From: Neorhizobium lilium
GTDB lineage: Bacteria; Pseudomonadota; Alphaproteobacteria; Rhizobiales; Rhizobiaceae
Assembly: GCF_004053875.1 (NCBI RefSeq)
Contig: NZ_SBIP01000001.1
Span: 962,473-1,026,472 of the forward strand
Length of the DNA: 64,000 nt
Direction of reading: 5' to 3'
Shown here: in pieces, positions 34,462 to 42,809 of the stretch
Layout: the number at the start of each line of letters is the position of its first letter
How positions within the stretch are numbered: the stretch's first letter is position 1
Program-made: the position numbers and the translations under genes
The notes under the pieces: model-generated
What the model was told of the DNA's origin: nothing
The model's database searches: none
The model's input: only the letters and a program-made list of their open reading frames with translations

Positions 34462-35121
34462 TTAAAGACCGCCCTTGCTCGTCGGGGTCGGCGTGTTTAG
34501 CAATTGCTGCTCCCAGAGATAGGCAATGCCGCTGCCGCTCATGTGAGAGATCAGCACTTCCGTCAGTTCCTCGACATGCTCGGTGCGTGCCCAGTCCCGC
34601 TGCCACTCACCCGCCAAAGCCATCCACGTCATCATGTTGACGCCGGCCGCGATCATCCGCTGGATAGCGACCTGATGCGATTCCAGCGAACTTCCGCCCG
34701 AGGCGTCGGTAATGACGGTCACGTCCCAGCCTTCGCCGGCGGCCTGAATGGCCGGCATCGCCACGCAGACCTCCGTCCACAGACCAGCAATGATCAGCTG
34801 CTTGCGGCCCGTCGCCTTGACCAGCTCGACCACTTTCTCGTCCTCCCAGGTATTCACCCAGGTGCGGTCGATGACCTCCTGGCCAGGGAAGACATCGGTG
34901 ATATGCTTGAAGATCTTGCCGCCGCGATCGGCGATCACGCTGGTGAGAATGGTCGGAACGTTGAAGGCTTTCGCCAGCTTGGCCAGGGCCGTCACGTTGT
35001 TGACGATCGCTTGCGGATCGTGGCTATTGAGATTGGTCAACTGATAGGGCTGGTGATCGATCAGAACGAGGACGGAATCCTCGGGCCGAAGCAGGGTATC
35101 GAGGCCGTTACGAAAGGTCAT
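34462..35121 (-). CDS. Isochorismatase family hydrolase (YcaC-like)
   Basis: A 219-residue cysteine hydrolase. Catalytic Asp in LVLIDHQPYQ, Lys in ATGRKQLIIAGLWTEVCVAMPAI and Cys in TEVC. It shares the fold and group of the 27.7-kb enzyme but is clearly diverged from it. Divergent from a LysR gene 126 bp away. Substrate unknown; YcaC-type hydrolases are often induced by stress. Confidence 0.9.
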   Translation of the reverse strand: MTFRNGLDTLLRPEDSVLVLIDHQPYQLTNLNSHDPQAIVNNVTALAKLAKAFNVPTILTSVIADRGGKIFKHITDVFPGQEVIDRTWVNTWEDEKVVELVKATGRKQLIIAGLWTEVCVAMPAIQAAGEGWDVTVITDASGGSSLESHQVAIQRMIAAGVNMMTWMALAGEWQRDWARTEHVEELTEVLISHMSGSGIAYLWEQQLLNTPTPTSKGGL

Positions 35122-35247
35122 GGAAATATCCTATGTTGGCGGTTCGTCGGGCGTTCGCAGGCTGACTGCATCGGAGGGCTCTCCTACGCGACCAGCCAAA
35201 CCTGACATTCTCTTACCCACGCTGGTAGCCGCAGGACGCGTGACGCG

Positions 35248-36159
35248 ATGTTGCAGGAAGAGGAACACGAATTGGACATTGAGGATCTGAGGATATTCGT
35301 CGAAACCGCAGATGCCGGCGGCGTATCTTCAGCGGCGCTGCGTCTAGGCATGTCTAAATCGATGGTCAGCCGCAGGATCGCACAACTGGAATCAGAGCTT
35401 GGCGTGCAGTTACTCGCCAGAACCACCCGTGGCATTGCGCTGACGGAAGCTGGTGCAACTTTCAGGGAATACGCAGCCCGGACTTTTGCGGAACTGGACG
35501 TGGTCCGGGAAACGATCCTTCCAGCAGGAGAGCTTCGAGGCCGTATACGCGTCGCCGCACCGCTCACATTCGGCCCGACGCATTTTGCTCCCGTTCTGTC
35601 TCAGATGGCACGCCTGCATCCACGTCTGCAGATAGATTCCTCCTATACGGACCGCTTTGTCGATCTTGTGGAGGAAGGTTTCGACTGTGCGATACGCGTC
35701 GGGTATCTGCCGGATTCAACTCTGGTGGCGCGGCGCATCGGCCCCTTACTTGGCGCGCTGGTCGCGAGCCCTGCCTATATCGAGGCGCATGGTGCTCCCG
35801 CCACGCCGGACGAAATCGTCAATCACGAAGCCGTTCTTCGCACCAATGAGGCTTGGCAATTTACGGTGGACGACAAGATCGTTACGGTTCGCCCTCGGGG
35901 ACGCTTCGTCGCCGACAACGCCGTGTCGCTGGTGGCGGCTGCACTCGACGGTTTGGGACTCGCCTACGTTCCAGAACTGCTGGTTGCCGATCATATCTCG
36001 TCAGGCGCCCTTGTGCCGATTATGAAATCTCATCCAATTCCGCCTGCCGCAATCTTTATCGTGCGACCGCCTAGCCAGTATCCGTCACGGAAAATACGGG
36101 TGCTCACTGACATGCTGATCGAATGCTTTGGAACTTCCTCTCCTGGAGGCGATGCGTAG
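35248..36159 (+). CDS. LysR family regulator, divergent from second isochorismatase
   Basis: A LysR protein of about 300 residues in the CrgA-like branch: FVETADAGGVSSAALRLGMSKSMVSRRIAQLESELGVQLLARTTRGIALTEAG, then an effector domain. Besides the ATG at 35248, a TTG at 35272 (LDIEDLRIF) is eight bases after GAGG and would place the start where the family usually begins; both are possible. It probably regulates the divergent isochorismatase gene. Confidence 0.9.
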   Translation: MLQEEEHELDIEDLRIFVETADAGGVSSAALRLGMSKSMVSRRIAQLESELGVQLLARTTRGIALTEAGATFREYAARTFAELDVVRETILPAGELRGRIRVAAPLTFGPTHFAPVLSQMARLHPRLQIDSSYTDRFVDLVEEGFDCAIRVGYLPDSTLVARRIGPLLGALVASPAYIEAHGAPATPDEIVNHEAVLRTNEAWQFTVDDKIVTVRPRGRFVADNAVSLVAAALDGLGLAYVPELLVADHISSGALVPIMKSHPIPPAAIFIVRPPSQYPSRKIRVLTDMLIECFGTSSPGGDA

Positions 36160-36162
36160 GCC

Positions 36163-36561
36163 TCAGCGAAGGATCGCCGCCTTGAACCAATTCGAACCTC
36201 CGACCGGTAGTTCGCCAGGCACAAATCGGAAAATCCGTGCCTTGACCTTCAACGTATCGATAAGAAAGTTGAACACGAACATCTCACGCGGGGCGACAAC
36301 CAGATTTGGCGGATCCCGCGTCCCGCAATTAACAAATTCATCGCGCCGGCCGGTCGGCAACCTGAACTCTTCGTCTCGGTTGTTAAGACCGACAAAATTA
36401 CCTGACAGCTCGAAGGGCCTGGCACCGGATCGCCTCGCGAATTCCAGCAGAGCAAGCTCATAGCCGTAGCCGATCCAGGCCTGCTCGCCGAGTTTGCCCA
36501 GCAAATCGTCTCCGGGAAGCCATCCAAATTCAGCCACTTCAGTGAGATCAGGAATGATCAT
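36163..36561 (-). CDS. Unknown 132-residue protein
   Basis: I do not recognise this protein. The start is firm: AGGAGG six bases before ATG 36561. The sequence (IPDLTEVAEFGWLPGDDLLG, then FVPGELPVGGSNWFKAAILR at the end) is mixed alpha/beta, has no membrane segment or signal, and contains one Cys. Its stop lies 3 bp past the end of the convergent LysR gene. It sits at the left edge of the low-GC island and may belong to either side. Confidence 0.6.
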   Translation of the reverse strand: MIIPDLTEVAEFGWLPGDDLLGKLGEQAWIGYGYELALLEFARRSGARPFELSGNFVGLNNRDEEFRLPTGRRDEFVNCGTRDPPNLVVAPREMFVFNFLIDTLKVKARIFRFVPGELPVGGSNWFKAAILR

Positions 36562-36650
36562 GGAACCTCCTGTTCCCGGAATCTAAGCCGAAGTCAGCCA
36601 TAAATTCCAGTTATCCCCGCTGTGCAGATTTGCCGAGCCTGCTCTGGTCT

Positions 36651-38804
36651 TCATCCATTTCTGTTGACGGGAGTCAACGCTATGATCGAAGGCACAATCG
36701 TTGCAATGCTACCCGACCATGCCTCACGATGGGCTGCCAGTTTGCGCGATTGCTGGTATGTCTGATTAGCCATTACCAGACTACGAAGATGCTGAACCAA
36801 CGGGGATTTTTCACCTTGTCTATCGATCATCGAGAGATAGGTGAGGAGAGTTTTCAACCCTTCGGCCGGGATTAGCAGACCATCAATGTCCGCAGCGGAA
36901 GACGCCTCTTTGATATCGTTGAGCGACCTCACCCATTCTCTCAGTAATACCTCTTGGAACGGCTCGCCTCTGGTATCGCCAGACAGGGTGAGAGCTAGCA
37001 TAAAAAGCTTTTCTGGACTCTGATCCACCCAGCGATCGAAAACGGGGACTGCTACCTGACCCGGACCCTGCGGCTTGAATCTGGCGTCCGTGGTTACCGT
37101 GGTGATGGTGCCAAGGTTAGCCTTAAGGTGATCTGCTAACTCGCTTTGCAGTAATCGAAGCTCTGCCATGTTGACCGGCCACCACTGCGAAAACTCTTGC
37201 GCACGGTAAAATCCAATCACATCGATTGAAAATTTATGGCGTAAAGTTTCACGCTTCCGAACCTGCATCATAGTAAAGGAAGGAAATGCCTCGTCTTCAC
37301 CATTTCGATCGAAATCTCGCAGAGGATCGACGAGTACAGCGAGCGCTCGAGAAGATGGTTCTTTTTCCAAGAGCCTCACGATCCGGTCAATTTGATTTAG
37401 CTTTCCGCCGAATAACCTGAGGCGCGATCCGTGTGGATATGGGAAGTCATTGTCCCGACTAGACCGTTCTAGCTGCCACCACTGAACAAGGTCCTCAAGC
37501 CAGTTCTGCATTTCCTCGTCTGTCACACCGTTTGAGCGGGGGTACTGAGACGGTAGTTTGAGCGAGCCCTTCCTCGTATCCGACGGGTCGTAGTGCACGA
37601 TAAGGGTTTCGCCGATGTGGGATTTTGCTTTCTGAACGGCGCGCGCGTAGAGCTCGTCGAGATTAGATCCTTGTACAATAACCGGCGCGCCTTCCACATT
37701 CCGCAGACCGACAAGCGTAAGAGATACAGGCTCCGACACTGTTAAATCGAGCGCCGTGCGGGGGAGGTCAATTCGTTCGACCGAGATCTCCGGCGTATAC
37801 GGGAGGCCTTTTAGCGTTAGCAACAGCGCCGCGTCATGATCTGCTCCATCTTGTAAAGTACCCGCAGACACGACGGCGATGCGATGCGGAGAATCGGGAT
37901 CGGTGGACTGAACGTATTCGTAGCGAAAATTATGCTCGTGCTTGTGCCCATGAATTGCCGCAGCAACATTCGTTTCTTTCAAGACGGAGCGCAACTGTTC
38001 GAGATTGGTGATGCCCTCGAAAGGTTTGTACTCCACCCGAAAACTTGGCGACCTAAGATGGTGATGCATGACGGCCAGCCTTACCTGCGAGCCCGCTGTA
38101 GGTTGCGGTGTATCATCGACAGTCTGGCGAAATACCTTCAATTGGTCATTCGAGATATTCGCCATATCGTAATCAAGAAGGCGCCCAAGTGCAGCTTTCA
38201 CTTGTTCCTCGAGGATTCCGTTGCCCTGAGCCATTTTCTTCGGCAACTCATCCCAGACAGTTGCCAGGTCTTTGGGAACATTTGCGCGAACCTGCGACCA
38301 ATTGCTCGTATTCAAGGGGTATATGGCCCATTGAGCGTCGTCCGCGACGAGGCGATGTCGAACCGTATCTGAAGGCTTTTGGGGATCGAGGCCATCGATC
38401 CATGGAACGATGCAACCCTTGTCGCGCCACACGGAAGCAAAATCTGCGTAACGTTCTTCCGAGCCCGGCGGCGATCCCTTCAGAACATCGTGGTTTCCTG
38501 GCGTGGAAACTATCTTGGCGGCGTCGATTCCGAATTCTTGGAAGGCGTCAACAATTGATTGGTATGCCGCGTCGTGGCTGCCTTTCGACCCCTTGTCTTG
38601 CGCGTCTCCGGCAAAGATCACAGCCTCGAGTGTGAAATGTCTACCCCGAAGATAGTCGGCGATTGAACTCAGCAATTCTCCCGTGGCCGCAATCCGGCTC
38701 GGGTTTTCGATCTTGGGAATCGAAGGCGACTTGATTTCGTCGCGCTTCAGTATGCCTGCCAGGTGTAAATCGGTGAGGACCAGAAATCGTGCTTCGCTCG
38801 CCAT
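36651..38804 (-). CDS. Metallophosphoesterase fused to a thymidylate-synthase-like domain
   Basis: A 717-residue protein. Residues 1-330 are a calcineurin-like metallophosphoesterase: TDLH (11-14), GDAQD (66-70), GNHD (103-106), MHHH (246-249) and GHKH (286-289), a full metal site. Around 455-575 the chain follows thymidylate synthase: GSRLRLFGGKLNQIDRIVRL, then PSSRALAVLVDP, FPSFTMMQV and FYRAQEFSQWWPVNMAELRL. The position of the catalytic Cys (PPC in ThyA) is Ser509, so methyl or hydroxymethyl transfer by the normal route is unlikely; a nucleotide-binding role is possible. The last 140 residues are helical. It is the second gene of a minus-strand pair, divergent from the XRE/ThyA-like operon. 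Cytoplasmic. Lower GC than the flanks. Confidence 0.75.
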   Translation of the reverse strand: MASEARFLVLTDLHLAGILKRDEIKSPSIPKIENPSRIAATGELLSSIADYLRGRHFTLEAVIFAGDAQDKGSKGSHDAAYQSIVDAFQEFGIDAAKIVSTPGNHDVLKGSPPGSEERYADFASVWRDKGCIVPWIDGLDPQKPSDTVRHRLVADDAQWAIYPLNTSNWSQVRANVPKDLATVWDELPKKMAQGNGILEEQVKAALGRLLDYDMANISNDQLKVFRQTVDDTPQPTAGSQVRLAVMHHHLRSPSFRVEYKPFEGITNLEQLRSVLKETNVAAAIHGHKHEHNFRYEYVQSTDPDSPHRIAVVSAGTLQDGADHDAALLLTLKGLPYTPEISVERIDLPRTALDLTVSEPVSLTLVGLRNVEGAPVIVQGSNLDELYARAVQKAKSHIGETLIVHYDPSDTRKGSLKLPSQYPRSNGVTDEEMQNWLEDLVQWWQLERSSRDNDFPYPHGSRLRLFGGKLNQIDRIVRLLEKEPSSRALAVLVDPLRDFDRNGEDEAFPSFTMMQVRKRETLRHKFSIDVIGFYRAQEFSQWWPVNMAELRLLQSELADHLKANLGTITTVTTDARFKPQGPGQVAVPVFDRWVDQSPEKLFMLALTLSGDTRGEPFQEVLLREWVRSLNDIKEASSAADIDGLLIPAEGLKTLLTYLSMIDRQGEKSPLVQHLRSLVMANQTYQQSRKLAAHREAWSGSIATIVPSIIALTPVNRNG

Positions 38805-38808
38805 TCGT

Positions 38809-39333
38809 TCAACCCTGCTGATCGGCTGGGATGAGAAACTGGCGCTCAGTAAGCTGTTGCCTGCGAACCAGGACTAGTGCTTCTAAATCGAATTTGTGTT
38901 CAGCAGCGAGAACGAAAATCCACTGGAGCATGTCGAGATTGGCTTGTTTTGCAATCGGGAGGAATTCTTCGAAGTGATCGATTTTTTCACAAGCATCGCA
39001 AAACCTACCTGAAGCGTCCGCAATATCCTCCAGAAGTCCGGAAACGAACTTGGCATCGGCTCTCACCTGGAAATCACGATCCAACCGCTGAGAAAGAACG
39101 TTCGCAGCGCTGAGCATCACCAAAAGAGCGTCCACAAGCGTCCGGCTCAAAACCGATAAATCATTTGGATGCAAAGCGACGCGGCCGGCATATTTGGCGT
39201 AATGCAAACCATAATGCTTGAGCCGATCCATGCGCGACAGACAAATAATGTCGGTATGGTTGCGTCTGTCATGTTGAAATTGCTGCTGCTGCCACCGAAG
39301 TAATGTTTCCGGCTTCATTGCATCCAAGCTCAT
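38809..39333 (-). CDS. Small helical protein, possibly MazG-like
   Basis: A 174-residue all-helical protein. LKHYGLHYAKYAGRVALHP and a following amphipathic helix (SVLSRTLVDALLVMLSAANV) with a later LLEDIADASGRFCDACEKID recall MazG-like nucleotide pyrophosphohydrolases, but the usual EExxD metal motifs are not evident, so the match is only an impression. It ends 4 bp before the metallophosphoesterase gene and is co-transcribed with it. A nucleotide-related role would suit the neighbours. Confidence 0.55.
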   Translation of the reverse strand: MSLDAMKPETLLRWQQQQFQHDRRNHTDIICLSRMDRLKHYGLHYAKYAGRVALHPNDLSVLSRTLVDALLVMLSAANVLSQRLDRDFQVRADAKFVSGLLEDIADASGRFCDACEKIDHFEEFLPIAKQANLDMLQWIFVLAAEHKFDLEALVLVRRQQLTERQFLIPADQQG

Positions 39334-39418
39334 TTGCTTCCTCCGGTTATTTCTGTGGCTGCTTCGTTGAAGATAGACTTTAGCGCCGTCGCTATTTCAA
39401 GAAGAATTTTCGCGCCCC

Positions 39419-39460
39419 TTGCAAATCCGGTTGTGTAGGATTATCTTACGGGTCGGTAAG
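39419..39460 (+). promoter_or_regulatory. Promoter and overlapping inverted repeat of the XRE operon
   Basis: TTGCAA (39419-39424), 17 bp, TATCTT (39442-39447) form a plausible sigma-70 promoter. The inverted repeat CTTAC-N6-GTAAG (39445-39460) overlaps the -10 element and ends at the ribosome-binding site, a good position for repression by the XRE protein encoded two genes downstream. The 139-bp region is shared with the divergent minus-strand pair. Confidence 0.5.
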
Positions 39461-39472
39461 GAGTTCGTACCA

Positions 39473-39778
39473 ATGACCAAAGATGAAGTCAAGAATGCCC
39501 TGCTGCAAGTGCTCGATCGCGTACAGTCGCTGAGCGGATGCCCAAGTCCTGCTCTCAAGGGCTCCGATGTTCCTGGAAAAGTGCTGGAGAGCTTCGACAG
39601 TACAGTTTGGCCAGTCGCGACTGGTTGGCTTGCGAAGAAGCTCGACATCATCATCCCCAATGATGTCCATATCTTCGGAACGTTGGACGGAAAAACCCTC
39701 CTAACTATCGACGAAAGCGTTGACCTGGTCCTCGCGAAGAAGCAAAGCAAGCCCCCGATTACGGTCGCGGCGGAGTAG
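39473..39778 (+). CDS. Acyl-carrier-protein-like small protein
   Basis: A 101-residue protein starting at ATG 39473 after AAGGAG. Its second half reads like an acyl carrier protein: LESFDSTVWPVATGWLAKKL, then DIIIPNDVHIFG and LLTIDESVDLVLAKK, with Ser43 in the Asp-Ser-Thr at the place of the phosphopantetheine-accepting Asp-Ser-Leu motif, followed by helices 2 and 3. Helix 1 (KDEVKNALLQVLDRV) is also in place; the loop after it is long. An AcpS-type transferase gene lies 3 kb away in the same island. First gene of a five-gene operon. The family assignment is mine from pattern alone. Confidence 0.55.
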   Translation: MTKDEVKNALLQVLDRVQSLSGCPSPALKGSDVPGKVLESFDSTVWPVATGWLAKKLDIIIPNDVHIFGTLDGKTLLTIDESVDLVLAKKQSKPPITVAAE

Positions 39779-39781
39779 TAC

Positions 39782-40150
39782 ATGAGCGAAAAAGATAGAC
39801 AAAAAAGAATTGCGGACCGGATTAAGGAGGCACGGCAACTGTCAGGCCTGAGCCAGGGGCAGGCTGCCAAGATGCTGGAGATGCACAGGCCGACGATCAG
39901 TGAGATCGAGAACGGTAATCGGAAAGTGTCAGCGACCGAGCTCGCACAGTTCGCGGAAATCTACGAGGTTTCAATCAATTATCTGATGGGAGAAGGCCCA
40001 GATCAGATGAACCCCTCAGACCCGAAGCTTCAGCTTGCCGCCAGAGAACTGAGCAAACTGAGCCCAGATGCGTTGAACAGTTTGATGCGCGCGCTTGCGG
40101 TCATCCAGGGGGACGATAAGGATGACAATTCTGATGACGGCAAAGCGTAA
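39782..40150 (+). CDS. XRE family transcriptional regulator
   Basis: A 122-residue repressor-like protein. The Cro/C1 helix-turn-helix is clear: RIADRIKEARQLSGLSQGQAAKMLEMHRPTISEIENGNRKVSATELAQFAEIYEVSINYLMGE. A short helical tail follows, ending in Asp-rich sequence. It starts 3 bp after the ACP-like gene and overlaps the ImmA/IrrE-type peptidase gene, the standard pairing in which the peptidase inactivates the repressor after DNA damage or another signal. Confidence 0.9.
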   Translation: MSEKDRQKRIADRIKEARQLSGLSQGQAAKMLEMHRPTISEIENGNRKVSATELAQFAEIYEVSINYLMGEGPDQMNPSDPKLQLAARELSKLSPDALNSLMRALAVIQGDDKDDNSDDGKA

Positions 40151-40988
40151 TCTCATCCTACAGGCATCCCAAGCGGCAGCCGACGCGCGTGATCAAGCAG
40201 GCGTAGACGATATCGATCCGATCGACGTTTACACGGTTGCGGATCGGCTCGGTTTGCGAGTGCGTTTTCTCAAGGTTAGTATGGAAGGGCTCTACAAGAA
40301 AGGCCCTCCCGCGATTACCTTTTTATCGTCGCTGCGGCCGGTTCCAAGACGCGCCTTCACGTGTGGACACGAGCTCGGACATCATTGGTTCGGGCATGGA
40401 TCGACGATTGATGAGCTTAAAGAGGACGACCGCAAGTCGTCTGATAAGCCAGAGGAAATCTTGGCTGATGCGTTTTCGTCGTTCTTGTTGATGCCATCGA
40501 TAGGTATCCGGAGGGCTTTCGCATCCCGCAAATGGGACATTTCGGCCCCATCACCGCTTCAAATAGCAACGGTAGCAAGCGAATTTGGCGTTGGGTATGG
40601 GACTCTAATCTCTCATTTGACCTATGTGCTTCACCACATAGACGTGGAGCAACGGGCCGCTCTACTGAAGACGAAACCCCAGCAAATACGGCGCTCTTTT
40701 ATCGCCGACGACACACTGACAGCTCTGCCGGTCTTCGACCGACACTCGCTAACCTCCACTGTCGACCTCGACATTGGCAATGGTATCGCACTTCCCATGC
40801 TCAGCGAGATCAGGGGCGAAGGTTTGGACTATCTGCAAGATGGTGGGGATTTCGCCATCTATAAAGCGACAAAGCGCACCCAATTAAAGGTTCGGACCGG
40901 CATGCGTCAAATGACTGTGCGTATCGGCCCTACGGAATACGAAGGCTTGATGAAACACCGACACGTTGAGGAGGAAGATGATGACTAA
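40134..40988 (+). CDS. ImmA/IrrE family metallo-endopeptidase
   Basis: A 284-residue zinc peptidase. The active site HExxH is in TCGHELGHHWFGHG, and the third ligand region EEILADAFSSFLLMPS is typical. The C-terminal part is longer than in plain ImmA (about 130 residues more). The start overlaps the XRE gene; ATG 40134 is chosen for its spacing from AAGG, with ATG 40122 as an alternative. Members cleave XRE repressors to switch on phage or mobile-element operons, so it likely derepresses this operon. Confidence 0.88.
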   Translation: MTAKRNLILQASQAAADARDQAGVDDIDPIDVYTVADRLGLRVRFLKVSMEGLYKKGPPAITFLSSLRPVPRRAFTCGHELGHHWFGHGSTIDELKEDDRKSSDKPEEILADAFSSFLLMPSIGIRRAFASRKWDISAPSPLQIATVASEFGVGYGTLISHLTYVLHHIDVEQRAALLKTKPQQIRRSFIADDTLTALPVFDRHSLTSTVDLDIGNGIALPMLSEIRGEGLDYLQDGGDFAIYKATKRTQLKVRTGMRQMTVRIGPTEYEGLMKHRHVEEEDDD

Positions 40989-41778
40989 GTCCGGATCGCC
41001 ACGGTTGATTGAGGCAAGCGGTCTTTCGATCGCGTGGGGCCATGTCCTGTCTGAGCTGACAGCACCCGGTTGCACAGAAATTTCGCCGCTGACACTTTCG
41101 ATCACTGGTTTTGACGAGGGATATCCCGTGGAGAACCAGAATATTCGAGCAGCGCTCGATCATTGGTTGGAAATCACAGGCAAACGGGGATGTGAAAATG
41201 TCGCATTCACGATTTTTCCCGAACGATATTATTTGCTCGCGCAAGGCAACCGCGCAGAGTTCTTCGAAATGTACCGAGAGGCATTTCAACGCATCCAAAA
41301 ATTAAATCCGCAAAACAACAAGAAAGGCTCCTACTTCCAGCGGCTGATAGATTTTGAGGGCGGGGGCAAGGGTTTCAATCAGTTGGAGTGGATCCTTGCC
41401 GAATACGAACGTCGCCCAAGCGGCCGCAGATCCAGATGGCAGGCGACAACTTTCGATCCACACCGTGATGTCAGCAGGACATCGCTTCAAGAATTCCCAT
41501 GCCTCCAGCAGGTCAGTTTCACGTTCTCCGAAACGAACGGCTTGATCGTCAACGCCTTCTATGCGACGCAGCAGATCATCCGAAAGGGATACGGAAACTA
41601 CCTTGGCCTTAGCCGACTTGGTCGTTTCATGGCGCATGAGATGGGATTGAAGATGGAACGGCTCAACGTATTTGTAGGCGTCGCTCAAGCGGACGATCTG
41701 AAAAAAACGGACCCAGATTTTCTTGCAATGATGGCCGTTATTAAGGCCGAACTGCAGAACGCCCCGGTTCCCGCGTGA
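40978..41778 (+). CDS. Thymidylate synthase homologue
   Basis: A protein of 265-266 residues following the ThyA plan. Numbered from ATG 40981: VAFTIFPERYYL (75-86), GSYFQRLIDFEGGGKGFNQLEW (about 116-137), the phosphate-binding Arg pair in SGRRSRW (149-150), catalytic Cys174 in FPCLQQVSF, and YGNYLGLSRLGRFMAHEMGL with Asn206 at the base-recognition site. The closing His-x-Tyr that holds the ribose is not recognisable (VGVAQAD), so the substrate may differ from dUMP. Phage dUMP and dCMP hydroxymethylases are such paralogues. Good AGGAGG before 40978; 4-bp overlaps on both sides tie it to the peptidase and the hmU-kinase-like gene. Confidence 0.8.
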   Translation: MMTKSGSPRLIEASGLSIAWGHVLSELTAPGCTEISPLTLSITGFDEGYPVENQNIRAALDHWLEITGKRGCENVAFTIFPERYYLLAQGNRAEFFEMYREAFQRIQKLNPQNNKKGSYFQRLIDFEGGGKGFNQLEWILAEYERRPSGRRSRWQATTFDPHRDVSRTSLQEFPCLQQVSFTFSETNGLIVNAFYATQQIIRKGYGNYLGLSRLGRFMAHEMGLKMERLNVFVGVAQADDLKKTDPDFLAMMAVIKAELQNAPVPA

Positions 41779-42809
41779 CTGCTGAACGAAAGCTTGCGTC
41801 GCAACCATTTACAATAGGCTCGAACCGGTTTTCGAGCCTTGAGGTTACGCCGGTTTTCGACGCCTATTGGCAATTTGCTGCGGAGCGGCAGGAAATCTAT
41901 TTCCGAAGAATTGAGAGGCGGCTCGGTCCTTGGACCGACGATCCAATCCTGAAGCAGTTTCGATTCACCAACGCCTATCGAGCCGCTGATCGTGTCAGCC
42001 AATACCTGATACGATCAGTGATTTACGACCCAAACCTCGATCGAAATCCCGACGAGATTTTCTTTCGCACGATCCTGTTCAAGATTTTCAATAAAATCGA
42101 GACCTGGGAGGTCCTGACCGAGCAATTGGGCGCGCTCACATGGAACGCGTTCCAGCCTGCTGCGATCGATAAGGTCCTCTCCAAAGCCCAGCAGAATGGA
42201 GGCCGAATTTACTCTGCGGCCTACATCATGCCTCCTGTAAAATTGGGGCCGACTGACGGGGTGAAGCACCGCGGACATCTGGCTCTTCTTGAACTCATGA
42301 TGCGGGAACGGGTTTATGAACGCATTCAGGAAACGCAAAGCCTGAAGCAGGTCTATGAAATTTTGACCGCCTTTCCGTCGATAGGTCCATTCCTCGGCTA
42401 TCAGCTGACGATCGATCTCAACTACTCGTCGCTGATCCATCATGAAGAAAGTGACTTTGTTGTCGCCGGCCCCGGAGCTCTCGACGGTATTTCAAAATGC
42501 TTCGTAAACGCCGACAATCTGCAGCCTGCCGATATTATTGAGTTCATGACTGACCGCCAGGAACTAGAGTTCGAGCGTTTAGGTCTGAACTTCAAATCTT
42601 TATTCGGCCGCCGCCTACAGCTTATCGACTGCCAGAACTTGTTTTGCGAAATCAGCAAATATTCACGGGTGTCGCATCCTGACATCCCTGGGCGAGCGGG
42701 CCGCACCCGCATCAAACAGGGTTTTCGCGAGCACGGCGACGCGCCGCGACCGTTCTTCCCGCCCAAATGGAATCTTACCGTGCCGACAGGTGTCAACCTG
42801 ACGCAATGA
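41775..42809 (+). CDS. 5-hydroxymethyluracil-DNA-kinase-like helical protein
   Basis: A 344-residue protein resembling the helical domain family of putative 5-hmU DNA kinases (HMUDK_hel) and related putative nucleotide kinases. The opening FRFTNAYRAADRVSQYLIRS is a strong family signature, followed by FRTILFKIFNKIETWEVL and a helix-hairpin-helix-like FPSIGPFLGYQLTIDLNYS as in DNA glycosylase folds. The start is a GTG overlapping the thymidylate synthase stop (GTGA), showing translational coupling. With a thymidylate synthase paralogue upstream it suggests handling of a modified pyrimidine in DNA or as nucleotide. Its 3' end overlaps the AcpS gene on the other strand by 17 bp. Confidence 0.75.
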   Translation: MTAERKLASQPFTIGSNRFSSLEVTPVFDAYWQFAAERQEIYFRRIERRLGPWTDDPILKQFRFTNAYRAADRVSQYLIRSVIYDPNLDRNPDEIFFRTILFKIFNKIETWEVLTEQLGALTWNAFQPAAIDKVLSKAQQNGGRIYSAAYIMPPVKLGPTDGVKHRGHLALLELMMRERVYERIQETQSLKQVYEILTAFPSIGPFLGYQLTIDLNYSSLIHHEESDFVVAGPGALDGISKCFVNADNLQPADIIEFMTDRQELEFERLGLNFKSLFGRRLQLIDCQNLFCEISKYSRVSHPDIPGRAGRTRIKQGFREHGDAPRPFFPPKWNLTVPTGVNLTQ

